A stretch of DNA of 64,000 nucleotides from Palaemon carinicauda (taxonomy: Eukaryota > Arthropoda > Malacostraca > Decapoda > Palaemonidae). Positions within the stretch are counted from its first letter, which is position 1. Every line of letters begins with the position of its first letter. The notes below the pieces were generated by a model that was not told the origin of the DNA, did no database searches, and saw only the letters and a list, made by a program, of their open reading frames with translations. Below, piece by piece: positions 38,792-48,482 of the stretch. The stretch spans positions 12,344,158-12,408,157 of the forward strand of contig NC_090744.1 of assembly GCF_036898095.1 (NCBI RefSeq), in the 5' to 3' direction. Both the position numbers and the translations under genes were made by a program.

Positions 38792-38807
38792 GATCAGAAA
38801 TTCAAAA
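38792..38807. other. Empty target site of DIRS copy D (paralogous)
   Basis: The sequence GATCAGAA-ATTCAAAA is uninterrupted here, while in block 1 the 6520-bp copy D separates the same two halves (30673-30680 and 37201-37208). No bases are duplicated or deleted, as expected for tyrosine-recombinase integration. The tetranucleotide AAAT could be shared by target and element ends. Confidence 0.97.
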
Positions 38808-39872
38808 TAAGCAAAAGATAACCAGTTGGAAAAATATATGGTTCATGTAAGTGGCTGCAAATTAGGGTAGTTTGTAGCGCTACAGCCAAGCGTCCTAATT
38901 TGCTTATTATTGCTCCCACTTTATAATATTCCCATTTTCTATGAATGAAAACGGATCTGGCCGTCACCCTACAAAGGCTCCATATTCAGCGATTTCGAAT
39001 ATTAATCATGTAAGTACATGTAAGTTTTTTAAGTTAGCTTCTCCCGCCAAAATCGTTTTTAGAACGACGGCCACAGTTCAGAATATTCCCGTTTTCTACG
39101 AGCTCGATTTTAGAACGACGGCCACAGTCCACCCCACTTTATAATATTCCCATTTTCTATGAATGAAAACGGATCTGGCCGTCACCCTACAAAGGCTTCA
39201 TATTCAGCGATTTCGAATATTAATCATTTAAGTACACATGGATTTCAGTATTTAACTATGTAGTTAATTATATTGTTGTGTAAAGGGGGGGGGGGGGGGG
39301 GGTCCGGGAGGGCGAAGCCCCCCTGGGTAAGGACACGGCTTTTAGCATAGGTTAGGTGGGTTTTTTAAGTTAGCTCCTCCCGCCAAGATCGTTTTTAGAA
39401 CGACGGCCACGGTTCAGAATATTCCCGTTTTCTACGAGCTCGACTTTAGAACGACGGCCACAGTCCACCCCACTTTATAATACAGTATTCCCATTTTCTA
39501 TGAATGAAAACGGATCTGGCCGTCACCCTACAAAGGCTCCGCAAGTTAAAGTATAGTTATCTATGATTCACTCCACGTCCTTTTAATGATTTTTGTTCCG
39601 CCATGGCTCGCTATTCTCGCAAAATTAATATTACCTCACTGCTCTTAAGGTTTTCTGCTTAGCTGTGGCTCGCTACGCTCGCAAAATTAACATTACTTAA
39701 ACGCTAATATGGTCTGGCAAGCAAACGGAGAGCGTTATCATCATGATCGATTGCCGACATTGATGAAATTACACGAAATTTTGGAAAAAAATTACACCAA
39801 CTAACAAAATAGATTGTATTTCCCTCTTAAGAGATATTTCTATGTGATGGTGGTAAAGCTGACATTGAAGAG

Positions 39873-39873
<1 letters not shown>

Positions 39874-39936
<63 letters not shown>
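39874..39936. repeat. (GA)n microsatellite
   Basis: About 31 GA units; counterpart of 37858-37931. A G run of about 18 bases lies upstream at 39284-39302. Confidence 0.98.
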
Positions 39937-39941
<5 letters not shown>

Positions 39942-40068
39942 CATTGTAGATCAACATCTGGGAACTTGCGCATAAATATCTGGAAGCTCGTAATTGGTTT
40001 AAAACCCCCACGTAATGATTATGTCATACAAAAAACACACCTGGCAAAAGCAAATTCAAGGAACATAA

Positions 40069-40313
40069 TCGCTCGCTTGCGACGTCATAACTCAAAAAAA
40101 AATATATATTTGAGTTATCCATATAGACATATTCATCTTCAAATGCTGATTTTTTTTGGGGCAAGTTTCATAATTGTAGCTAAAAAATTGATCGCTAGAG
40201 GCACTAAATTTCCTAACGACATACATTAATATAATAGTGTTTTAATTGATTAAAATGGCTCTCCTGAAAAATAGCTATTTTTGAGTTATGACGACGTTGT
40301 CGCAAATGAGCGA
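40069..40313. repeat. MITE-like inverted repeat of about 245 bp
   Basis: The left arm TCGCTCGCTTGCGACGTCAT followed by AACTCAAAAA is mirrored on the right as TTTTTGAGTTATGACGACGT then TGTCGCAAATGAGCGA. The arms are about 30-40 bp with a small insertion. Superfamily unknown. It sits exactly at the end of duplication block 2. Confidence 0.6.
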
Positions 40314-40493
40314 TATGCACAATAACTCACCATCAATGGAATTAGAGTAAGAAATAGTCTTCACATTTTAATCACCCGATACGCGAGTTATTATACGCCA
40401 GCCCCTATTAAACACATAGAGAACAATGCCAAACTAACCAGCACTTGTCCATTTCTTATGGCGAATTCCAGTTTCACTAGTAATTAACCCTTT

Positions 40494-40796
40494 TACCCCC
40501 AAAAGGACGTACTGGTACGTTCCACAAAACACATCCCTTTACCCCCATGGAAGTACCGGTACGTCCCTGCAAAAAAAATGCTATTTACACATTTTTTTTT
40601 TTATTATTTTGATAATTTTTTGAGAAAATTCTGGAATTTTCCAAGAGAATGAGGGCAACCTGACCTCTCTTTGACAAAAATTAAGGCTGTTACAGCAATT
40701 TGAAAAATCTATACTGCAAAATGTGCTTGAATTAAAAATAACCCTTGGGGGTTAAGGGTTGGAAATTTCCAAATAGCCTGGGGGTAAAAGGGTTAA
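40494..40796 (+). mobile_element. piggyBac-like MITE
   Basis: TTAA tips at both ends and the GTACCGGTACGTCC arm. More diverged than most copies (ATTCTGGAATTTTCC, GAGGGCAACC). Confidence 0.8.
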
Positions 40797-41019
40797 TGTA
40801 TCATATCTTAACTAAAGTGAATATAAATATTATAAATTAGAAGGTCCACCGTATATGTTAAGGTGTTCTGAACATAACTGATGATAATCTATAATGCAAA
40901 ACCATAGCTTTTCAGGTATGGTAGTTGACCCACCATAACTCCAAAAAACTAGATTTCTGAGAGAAATCATTAGAAATATTAAAAGCATCTATATTTACTG
41001 CATTCTTGTTTGAGATATT

Positions 41020-41345
41020 TTTGGGTTCAGCTGTTACCAAGTTGTGGAATGATCTTCCTAATCGGGTAGTTGAATCCTTAGAACTTCAAAAGTTCAAAGT
41101 TGGAGCGAATGTTTTCATGTTAACCAGGGTGACACGAGTCTTTTTATAGTTTATAGATGACATATCTGTTTTGACGTTGTTACTTTTTTTTAGAATAATT
41201 TATTGTTAATTTATTCTCATCATTTATTTATTTCCTTACCTCACTGAGCTATTTTTCCCTATTGGAGCCCTTGGGCTTATAGCATCTTGCTTTTCCAACT
41301 AGGGTTGTAGCTTGGCTAGTAATAATAATAATAATAACTGTTCTG
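41020..41345 (+). mobile_element. LINE ORF tail, 3' UTR and (AAT)n, ending at a gap
   Basis: Starts in the coding tail (TTCAGCTGTTACCAAG, TGGAATGATCTTCC, equivalent to AVTKLWNDLP), continues through the LINE 3' UTR (ACCTCACTGAGCTATTTTTC, CCAACTAGGGTTGTAGC) and (AAT)n, then runs into the N gap. Confidence 0.75.
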
Positions 41346-41845
41346 NNNNNNNNNNNNNNNNNNNNNNNNNNNNNNNNNNNNNNNNNNNNNNNNNNNNNNN
41401 NNNNNNNNNNNNNNNNNNNNNNNNNNNNNNNNNNNNNNNNNNNNNNNNNNNNNNNNNNNNNNNNNNNNNNNNNNNNNNNNNNNNNNNNNNNNNNNNNNNN
41501 NNNNNNNNNNNNNNNNNNNNNNNNNNNNNNNNNNNNNNNNNNNNNNNNNNNNNNNNNNNNNNNNNNNNNNNNNNNNNNNNNNNNNNNNNNNNNNNNNNNN
41601 NNNNNNNNNNNNNNNNNNNNNNNNNNNNNNNNNNNNNNNNNNNNNNNNNNNNNNNNNNNNNNNNNNNNNNNNNNNNNNNNNNNNNNNNNNNNNNNNNNNN
41701 NNNNNNNNNNNNNNNNNNNNNNNNNNNNNNNNNNNNNNNNNNNNNNNNNNNNNNNNNNNNNNNNNNNNNNNNNNNNNNNNNNNNNNNNNNNNNNNNNNNN
41801 NNNNNNNNNNNNNNNNNNNNNNNNNNNNNNNNNNNNNNNNNNNNN
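41346..41845. other. Assembly gap (500 N)
   Basis: Exactly 500 N, so probably a nominal gap of unknown true size. It lies between a LINE AAT tail and a MITE, both common repeats. Confidence 1.
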
Positions 41846-41853
41846 CAAAGTAT

Positions 41854-42163
41854 TTAACCCTTTTGCCCCCAGGCTATTTGGAAATTTCCAATCCTTAACC
41901 CCTAGGGGGTTATTTTGTTCCCAGCACATTTTGCAGTATATTTTTTTTTTTATTGCTCTAAAAGCTTTAATTTTTGTCATAGAGAGGTCAGGTTGGTCTC
42001 ATTCTCTTGGAAAATGCCTGAATTTTCTCAAAAAATTATCAAAAATATAAAAAAAAAAAATTTTATAGCATTTTTTTGCAAGGACGTAGCGGTACGTCCA
42101 TGGGGGTAAAGGGATGAGTTTTGTGAAATGTACCAATATGTCCTTTAGGGGTAAAAGGGTTAA
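41854..42163 (-). mobile_element. piggyBac-like MITE, reverse orientation
   Basis: TTAA tips at 41854 and 42160; tip variant TTTTGCCCCC. The palindrome is altered to GTAGCGGTACGTCC. Confidence 0.8.
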
Positions 42164-43084
42164 TATATGAAGTTGCATAAAACTTGATACAGTACCCTTT
42201 TTATTAATCTCAAACCGAAGCAATTTTTACATATGCATGTTACTTTCCTCTATTACGTAGCCCTCTGCAACACACCGTGTTCTAGAACAGGACCTGTACA
42301 TTTACTCGACGGTTTTTTATACACTCGTACTCTTGTCAGATTTCTATTGCTCTAAATATTGCCTGTGTTCCATTTAATCCCTTATTCTAGGTTCAAAATA
42401 CATTTTTCTTTCCTCGCACTCTTTTCGTATTTTAAGAACTGAAGTTGCTTGTTCTACCACTCAAGTTTTGCAACATTTTATATATTTCTTCAAACACTTA
42501 GTATTTCTATCCACTCCTAACCTTTTTGTTTTTATTTTTCCCATTCCCTACACGTCCACTACCAGATCAACTCAGTTTATACGTTTGTTTATTGGAGCTG
42601 TACTGTTCCCTATCAGATCAAATCATGCTTTACTTTGTACATACACTTCTTAGAGTCGAGCACATCCCAACAAAATGGCCTTGTTGAATACAATGTCCAC
42701 ACTCCCTCCATTCTGTGAAGCTGTGTAGCCTATTACACTTCTGTACTTTCATTCACACGATGCCCTTTCTCTCCGCAACTAAAGCATGTGCTGAGTGATC
42801 ACCTTCATTAAACCTAATTTATTACATCTTAAACCCCTTCCATTTTGTCTTTCATCCTTTCTTGTATATCTTATGATACTTATTTCTGTGTTCTAGAATT
42901 CTGGGTATACAGTATAGTGTACTCTTTTGATCTGTGACACAATTCTACAGTATTCATCCTGAAATATTGCCATAACTTTTACTGGATTGCTTGTCAAGAG
43001 CAAGTCTATATGCCTTCTATTATGAAACACACTTTTCTCCTTACTTTCTTGCATATACACTATATCCATTTCTTGCATTCATAT
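42164..43084. other. Unassigned pyrimidine-rich sequence
   Basis: No gene is supported. A 61-codon minus-strand frame (42893-43078) contains HIDLLLTSNP, vaguely like LINE endonuclease regions, but it is too short to call. Confidence 0.35.
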
Positions 43085-43092
43085 CAATTTTA

Positions 43093-43458
43093 CATACATA
43101 CATACATATACCAAGGCACTTCCCCAATTTTTGGGGGTAGCCAACATCAACAAAGAAACAAAAACAAAAAGGGAACCTCTACTCTCTACGTTCCTCCCAG
43201 CCTAACAAGGGACTCAACCGAGTTCAGCTGGTACTGCTAGGGTGTCACAGCCCACCCTCCCACATTATCCACCACAGATGAAGCTTCATAATGCTGAATC
43301 CCCTACTGCTGCTACCTCCGCGGTCATCTAAGGCATCGGAGGCAGCAGCAGGGCCTACCGGAACTGCGTCACAATCGCTCGCCATTCTTTCCTATTTCTA
43401 GCACGCTCTCTTGCATCGCTCACATCTATCCTCCTATCACACAGAGCTTCCTTCACAT
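43093..43458. repeat. Dispersed repeat, copy 1
   Basis: Starts with (CATA)n and CCAAGGCACTTCCCCAATTT, then AACAAGGGACTCAACCGAG, CCACAGATGAAGCTTCATAA and GCAGCAGCAGGGCCTACCGG. A near-identical copy lies at 43924-44275. Type unknown: no TIRs and no coding tail were seen. Confidence 0.75.
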
Positions 43459-43923
43459 ATCAATTTTAATCTCAATTTTTTACCATTTCCTGCACACTAT
43501 CTCATTTAAATTTTACATTTACCCATCTAATTTTATCCTTTTCTAAATGGTAAACACAGACATTGCTCAATACAGTAGCCAAGAAATTTTTTATCAACAC
43601 CCTACAGTCATTTATATCCTCGTTTTCATACAGTACATTTTCTTTACTAAAGTCGCCATTCTAATTGCATATATCCTGTCTAATTTTGTCCCGTTCTGTC
43701 TTCTTGCAATTCTGTCTTTGTGGTGTAAATGTAACGTGTCAAGCCCGAAGTTCTGTTGCGTTCCACCGTGATCATTTATTTTACTGACAATAGCCAACAT
43801 GAAGTCTCACTCATCATCTTAACCTTCTCCCTTCTCATAGGCACTGGCAAGGAAGTCATCTTTCTATTGCATGCTTCCATTGATTTAACTCCTTTCTGGT
43901 CTCTCTATCCATGCACCATTGCA

Positions 43924-44275
43924 ATACATACATGCATATACCAAGGCACTTCCCCCAATTTTTGGGGGGTAGCCGACATCAACAAATGAAATAAAAACAA
44001 AAAGGGGACCTCTACTCTCTACGTTCCTCCAGCCTAACAAGGGACTCAACCGAGTTCAGCTGGTACTGCTAGGGTGCCACAGCCAACCCTCCCACATTAT
44101 CCACCACAGATGAAGCTTCATAATGCTGAATCCCCTACTGCTGCTACCTCCGCGGTCATCTAAGGCATCGGAGGCAGCAGCAGGGCCTACCGGAACTGCG
44201 TCACTCCCCAAAACTAGAGTGCGGGGAGCAGTCACTCTCCCCCCAGCTCCATCTCTTTGTTGATGTCTCACAGGA
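43924..44275. repeat. Dispersed repeat, copy 2
   Basis: Second copy of the 43093-43458 repeat in the same orientation, about 830 bp away. It diverges after GGAACTGCGTCAC, where copy 1 continues AATCGCTCGCCATTC and this copy continues TCCCCAAAACTAG. The sequence between the copies is not repeated. Confidence 0.75.
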
Positions 44276-45056
44276 TGTAGATATTTTATTAAAATGCTTG
44301 AGTGCTTTAAAAAGTACAGTACTGTACTTCACATGGAAGCTTATTAATCTAGGTATTTGTTTTTTGTAATATGATAGCAGGTTTCAAGAACTTTTTCCTG
44401 TTCAATAAGGTATATAGGAAATGCGGAAGTAGCTTTTTAAGGCTGAAATCCATTTTGTGTCGAAAATCGCTTTGCTTATGGTCTCCTGGAACAAATTCCT
44501 GATGTAGAGTTGGGTGTTACTGTACTGTGTAGTGGTTGCACTTACATCCATATTTTTCTCTCCTGACTTTTTGCATAACTCCATCCATAAAGATAATGAG
44601 TCGGACTTATTAAGCCTCACATCTTTACCACCACATTAGTCAATGCCCTCTCGACACTACTCTTGCATGCTTCTATAAAACTTTCACTTTTCTAAGCTTT
44701 TATTTTTAATGTATACAGTACTATACAATCTCATTTCCACCCAGAATATACCTTCATAAATTATCATATTTTTTTGGTGTGCCATAATGCTTTATATTCA
44801 TTTTACTTTCCACAAAACCGAATTGTAATCAATGTATGATCCACACACCCTCTTCAAAATCCACAGTTCCTTCCTTTACCAATTCTTCTTTCACCTTCTT
44901 CCTTTGGCAATCAAAATCCTATCATACACCTTCCTTAGTATATCAAGTAATATTTGTCCCTTATAATTCTTACAAGTCACTTTTATCTTTATATTCATTC
45001 ATTCTTTCACCAACTTTGCATCCTGTAGACTAGTTTTTAAAAACCCTGATAGCCAC
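44276..45056. other. Unassigned AT-rich sequence
   Basis: No gene, RNA or known repeat recognised in about 780 bp. Confidence 0.35.
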
Positions 45057-45364
45057 TTAACCTTTTTACCCCCAGGCTCTTTGGAAATTTCCAACCCTTA
45101 ACCCCCAAGGGGTTATTTTTTTCCCAGCACATTTTGCAGTATATATTTTTTTAAATTGCTCTAACAGCCTTAATTTTCGTCATAGAGAGGTCAGGTTGGT
45201 CTCATTCTCTTGGAAAATGCCTGAATTTTTAAAAAAAATTATCAAAAATATAAAAAAAAAATTTAATAGCATTGTTTTGCAAGGACGTACCGGTACGTCC
45301 ATGGGGGTAAAGGGATGGGTATTGTGAAACGTACCAGTATGTCCTTTGGGGGTAAAAGGGTTAA
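45057..45364 (-). mobile_element. piggyBac-like MITE, reverse orientation
   Basis: TTAA at 45057-45060 and 45361-45364; palindrome arm GGACGTACCGGTACGTCC intact. Confidence 0.8.
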
Positions 45365-45823
45365 AAAACCCGGATAGCCATTTAATCATACTTATCACCT
45401 GTGCAGCTTCTGGTTTGTAATATCCTCTGTCTTCCTATTTTTGAACCTCTTAATTACTTTTCTTATATCTTCAGCAGTCATTGACAACATGCAGATTTGG
45501 AAGTATAATTCACAGAGTCTGTACTCTGCACGTTGGTGCACTGTCCCTAGACCAGGGAAACAATATTTCCTTGGTATTGGGCTGTATTGAATTCCCTGTT
45601 CTAGCCTTGAACAGGAAAGTCATTGGAGACCAAGGAGCACCTCCCCAAAAATTAGATTTTCCTTTGTCAAAACTGTTTGAAGTCTTGCATCACTAAGTTC
45701 TGCCACTCTAGTATGCTTCACATTCTATCAATGAATTTTGTTCTATCTGACATTAGTTTTTGTCATTTATTCAGTTACATTTGTTCATGACATATCTCCT
45801 TTCTAGCATTCTTGGTATCATCA

Positions 45824-46110
45824 TCAAATACGGGGTGTTCGATGTCGAACGGCCGTGGCCCTCTGCACAAAACTTCTCCATTCATTCCGGTCTTGAGCCT
45901 TCCTTTCCAACTCCACCATCGTTAGCCCGCACATCTCCTTGATATTGTCACTCAATCTAGTTTTAGGCCTTCCTCTCGTTCTTGTACCATAGACTGATCC
46001 AATTAGTAGTGTTCTTTCCAGAGTATTGTGTTTCCGAACCTGGTGTCCAATAAAAGTTAGTTTTCTTTCATCCAAAATGTCAAGTAATCTTTTTTCGATA
46101 TTGATCTTTT
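45824..46110 (-). mobile_element. LINE ORF C-terminal relic (RTE-like)
   Basis: The minus-strand frame reads KLTFIGHQVRKH, then RTRGRPKTRLSDNIKEMCG and ELERKAQDRNEWRSFVQRAT. The order GH-x-x-R, RGRPKTR and AQDRNEWR is the typical C-terminal tail of RTE-type LINE reverse transcriptases. Only about 83 codons survive, so this is a 5'-truncated remnant. Family assignment rests on the tail only. Confidence 0.75.
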
Positions 46111-46346
46111 GTAGAACTTCTACGTTAGTCTTTTTCTCAAATTCTTGGTATACACTTCAACCATCTGTTTCCTCATTTATTTGCTTAGTATCCATCCAGA
46201 AACTTTGCCCTGACATTCACCGAGATTACTCTTCGGCAGATGTATAATACTTATATCCTGAGATAGTAGTTTATCCTTTCTTTCTTTCCCATGCACACAT
46301 TACTTCCATTCCTCACACTTAATCATATTCAAGCTTATGATGTTCT

Positions 46347-46440
46347 TTAACCCTTTTACCCCCAAAGGACGTACTAGTACGTTTCACAAAACTCATCCCG
46401 TTACTCCCATGGACGTACTGGTACGTCCTTGCAAAAAACT
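46347..46440 (+). mobile_element. Truncated piggyBac-like MITE
   Basis: The left tip TTAACCCTTTTACCCCCA and both GGACGTACTGG-type arms are present, but the element stops after CCTTGCAAAAAACTGC. The sequence then changes to that of the following retroelement, which suggests truncation by its insertion. Confidence 0.75.
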
Positions 46441-47351
46441 GCTTTGTTCCGTAACCGAAATACAAACCACGCTATTTACAAAGGGTTATTACTTTTAGCG
46501 TAGCTGAAATGGCGAGCCATTAGAATTTAACGAGGGTGTATTACCCCCGCGCTAGTTAGCGGGGGGTAGGGGAGTGGTAGCTAGCTACCCCTCCTCCCCC
46601 TCACACACAGGTGAATACCCACTTTCACTTTTGGCTCGGACTGTGACAGACGTCTCTGTCTTGGTCCTCGCTTGGCAGCCATTGTCTGTTTTGTCTTTAC
46701 TTAATCGCTTACTTTTCTTTTACTCAATATATATGTAAACATGTTTTCATGTTTGTATATATATTTGAGTATAGAAATAAGTAAGTTTCCTTTTCAGATG
46801 TGTGTGTGTAGTGTACGATATCTACGTGGAGGCCTCGGCAGTTAGGCCACCACGACGTATTTTATGGGTGGCGATCGAGTTTGACTTATGTCTTTCTCTC
46901 TCTCTCTCTCTTGAGGTCGTTCACCCTTTTACTACGTGTTACTACGCCCTTGTAGCCTAGCTTCCTTTCCGTGTGGGGGGTTGCTACGCCGTACGTTGTA
47001 TCAATTAGTTATGAATCTAATTGTAGTTGTTTTTTGTTTTTCACCTCGTAGAACGATTCCTTTCGGGGTTTTCGTTGTTTCTTTAGTGTTCATTCATTTT
47101 TTAATTACATAATTACATAGTTACATAATTATAATTGTTATAATTCTGTTTTGGTTACAGCTCTCCTTCCGCGAGTGTAAGTGGTTGTGAGGGCACGTGC
47201 CTGTTGTGTAATTCTTGTTCCTTTTCCTCGGGATTCCTCTTCGGAGCCTTCCCGGGGGAATGAATGTGTACTAATATTATTATTTTTTTTTTTTTTTACA
47301 GTTACCGATCTAGTTCGTTTCTGTAATATAGCAACGGTGTGAGCTGTCTGG
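46441..47351 (+). other. Putative leader/LTR of a decayed retroelement
   Basis: GC-richer than its surroundings, starting CTTTGTTCCGTAACCG and ending at the first gag-like frame. Contains an imperfect palindrome (CCCGCGCTAGTTAGCGGGGG) and a T tract near 47281. No second copy exists in the window, so LTR status cannot be tested here; it is inferred from its place before gag-like sequence. Confidence 0.4.
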
Positions 47352-48263
47352 TTGAGTCCTGGGGATTCGGCTGTTGCTGCCTCCCCCCTTGTATTGTCGT
47401 CAGGGGCGTGTCTCCTTCTACTGGTAGTACTCCCGTGTCGACGGACAGCTCTCCAGTTCATTTTAGAACAGTCAGGAGGCTTGCCTCCTTGGGCGGATAA
47501 CTTTCCTTCCGAGGGAAGTTTTTCCTGTCCAGGCTTGAGCTTTTCCTCTTTTGGGGGTTCTTCTCTTGCCTTTTCTTCGTGCGACTATGCTCTTGGTGCT
47601 GAGCGGTCGCACCTGCAGTTTCGCTCAAGGGGCTGGGCAACTGCAGGAGCTCCTCTTCGGAGGATTGCTCCTTTTAGGTCACTGGCTGACCAGTCTCTTC
47701 CACGAAGTGTTTCTCTTTCGTTCGCGAGAGAGTACACTCATAGAGACTCCTCTTCGGAGGTTTCTTCTGTTGCTGTTGCTGTTGTCCTCCCTCGCCGTAA
47801 GGCCCACCGTCCGCCTCGTCGTAAGGGCCTCTCATCTCCCTATAAGGGTGCTTGAGGCGCCTTTTTGAATCTCCGTTTGCAGCCTACAACTCCTTTTCTC
47901 GATCTTCCGCCTTGGTGCAGATGGACAGCAGTCTGATCTCGTCTTCCGACGGGCAACGGTCTTCCCGACGGACAACGGTCTTCCCGACGGACAGCGGTCT
48001 TCCGACGGACATCAGTCTCCCGGCGGACAACGATCCCTTCGGGGCAAAGGGTTGCCCCCACGGGGGTTCTTCCCTTGCGTGTCAGGGTTTCCCTGCGCGC
48101 CCTTCTGCTCATCAGCGCTCTCCTGTTCGTCAGCGCTTTCAAGATGATCTTCCCTGCGGTTCCTGTTACGCGCCCTGTGCGCCCACGTTCGCCCTCGCGA
48201 TCTAGAACTTCGGTTCAGGTCGGGGTCAAGGACTCTTCTTCTTGCGCTGGCTTCCACGCGTAG
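47352..48263 (+). pseudogene. Gag-like relic, frameshifted
   Basis: A 167-codon frame (47352-47855) rich in Ser/Arg ends RKAHRPPRRKGLSSPYKGA. Similar low-complexity coding continues in other frames (47852-48205; then PVTRPVRPRSPSRSRTS before 48263), so at least two frameshifts have occurred. The Ser/Pro/Arg-rich style suits the gag region of a retroelement. No zinc finger or enzyme motif is visible. A degenerate roughly 21-bp repeat (CGACGGACAACGGTCTTCC) lies at 47948-48030. Confidence 0.5.
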
Positions 48264-48270
48264 CCTTCTG

Positions 48271-48399
48271 CTCGTCAGCGATCATCAGCTCGTCAGCGAT
48301 CATCAGCTCGTCAGCGATCATCAGCTCGCCAGCGATCGTCAGCTCGCCAGCGATCGTCAGCTCGCCAGCGATCGTCAGCTCGCCAGCGATCTCCGGATC
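48271..48399 (+). repeat. 18-bp tandem repeat (SARQRS-type codons)
   Basis: Seven units of GCTCGTCAGCGATCATCA or GCTCGCCAGCGATCGTCA. In one frame they read S-A-R-Q-R-S repeats, matching the Arg-rich gag style, so this is the coding precursor of the longer arrays downstream. Confidence 0.9.
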
Positions 48400-48482
48400 G
48401 CCCACGTGTGTTACAGCTGGCACGCCAACGTTCTCCAACACTTCTGAAGGAACATGGTTCGCCAGCTACTAGCTCACCTGCA

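Larger units (their letters stand above)
30094..40066. repeat. Tandem segmental duplication split by DIRS copy D
   Basis: Block 1 (30094-30680 plus 37201-38066) and block 2 (38258-40066) carry the same order of parts: SINE, TTTTTGAGGTGGTGAAATGC, GCAATAATAATGATCAGAA, AACCAGTTGGAAAAATATAT, the AGAACGACGGCCACAG modules, a GA microsatellite and GTAGATCAACATCTGGGAAC. Block 1 is interrupted by DIRS copy D, block 2 is not. Block 2 has an extra copy of the AGAACGACGGCCACAG module. Confidence 0.9.

Noticed and set aside
41249..41980. ORFs crossing the N gap
   Set aside because: Open only because N codons are not stops; the same applies to ORFs over 58453-59122.
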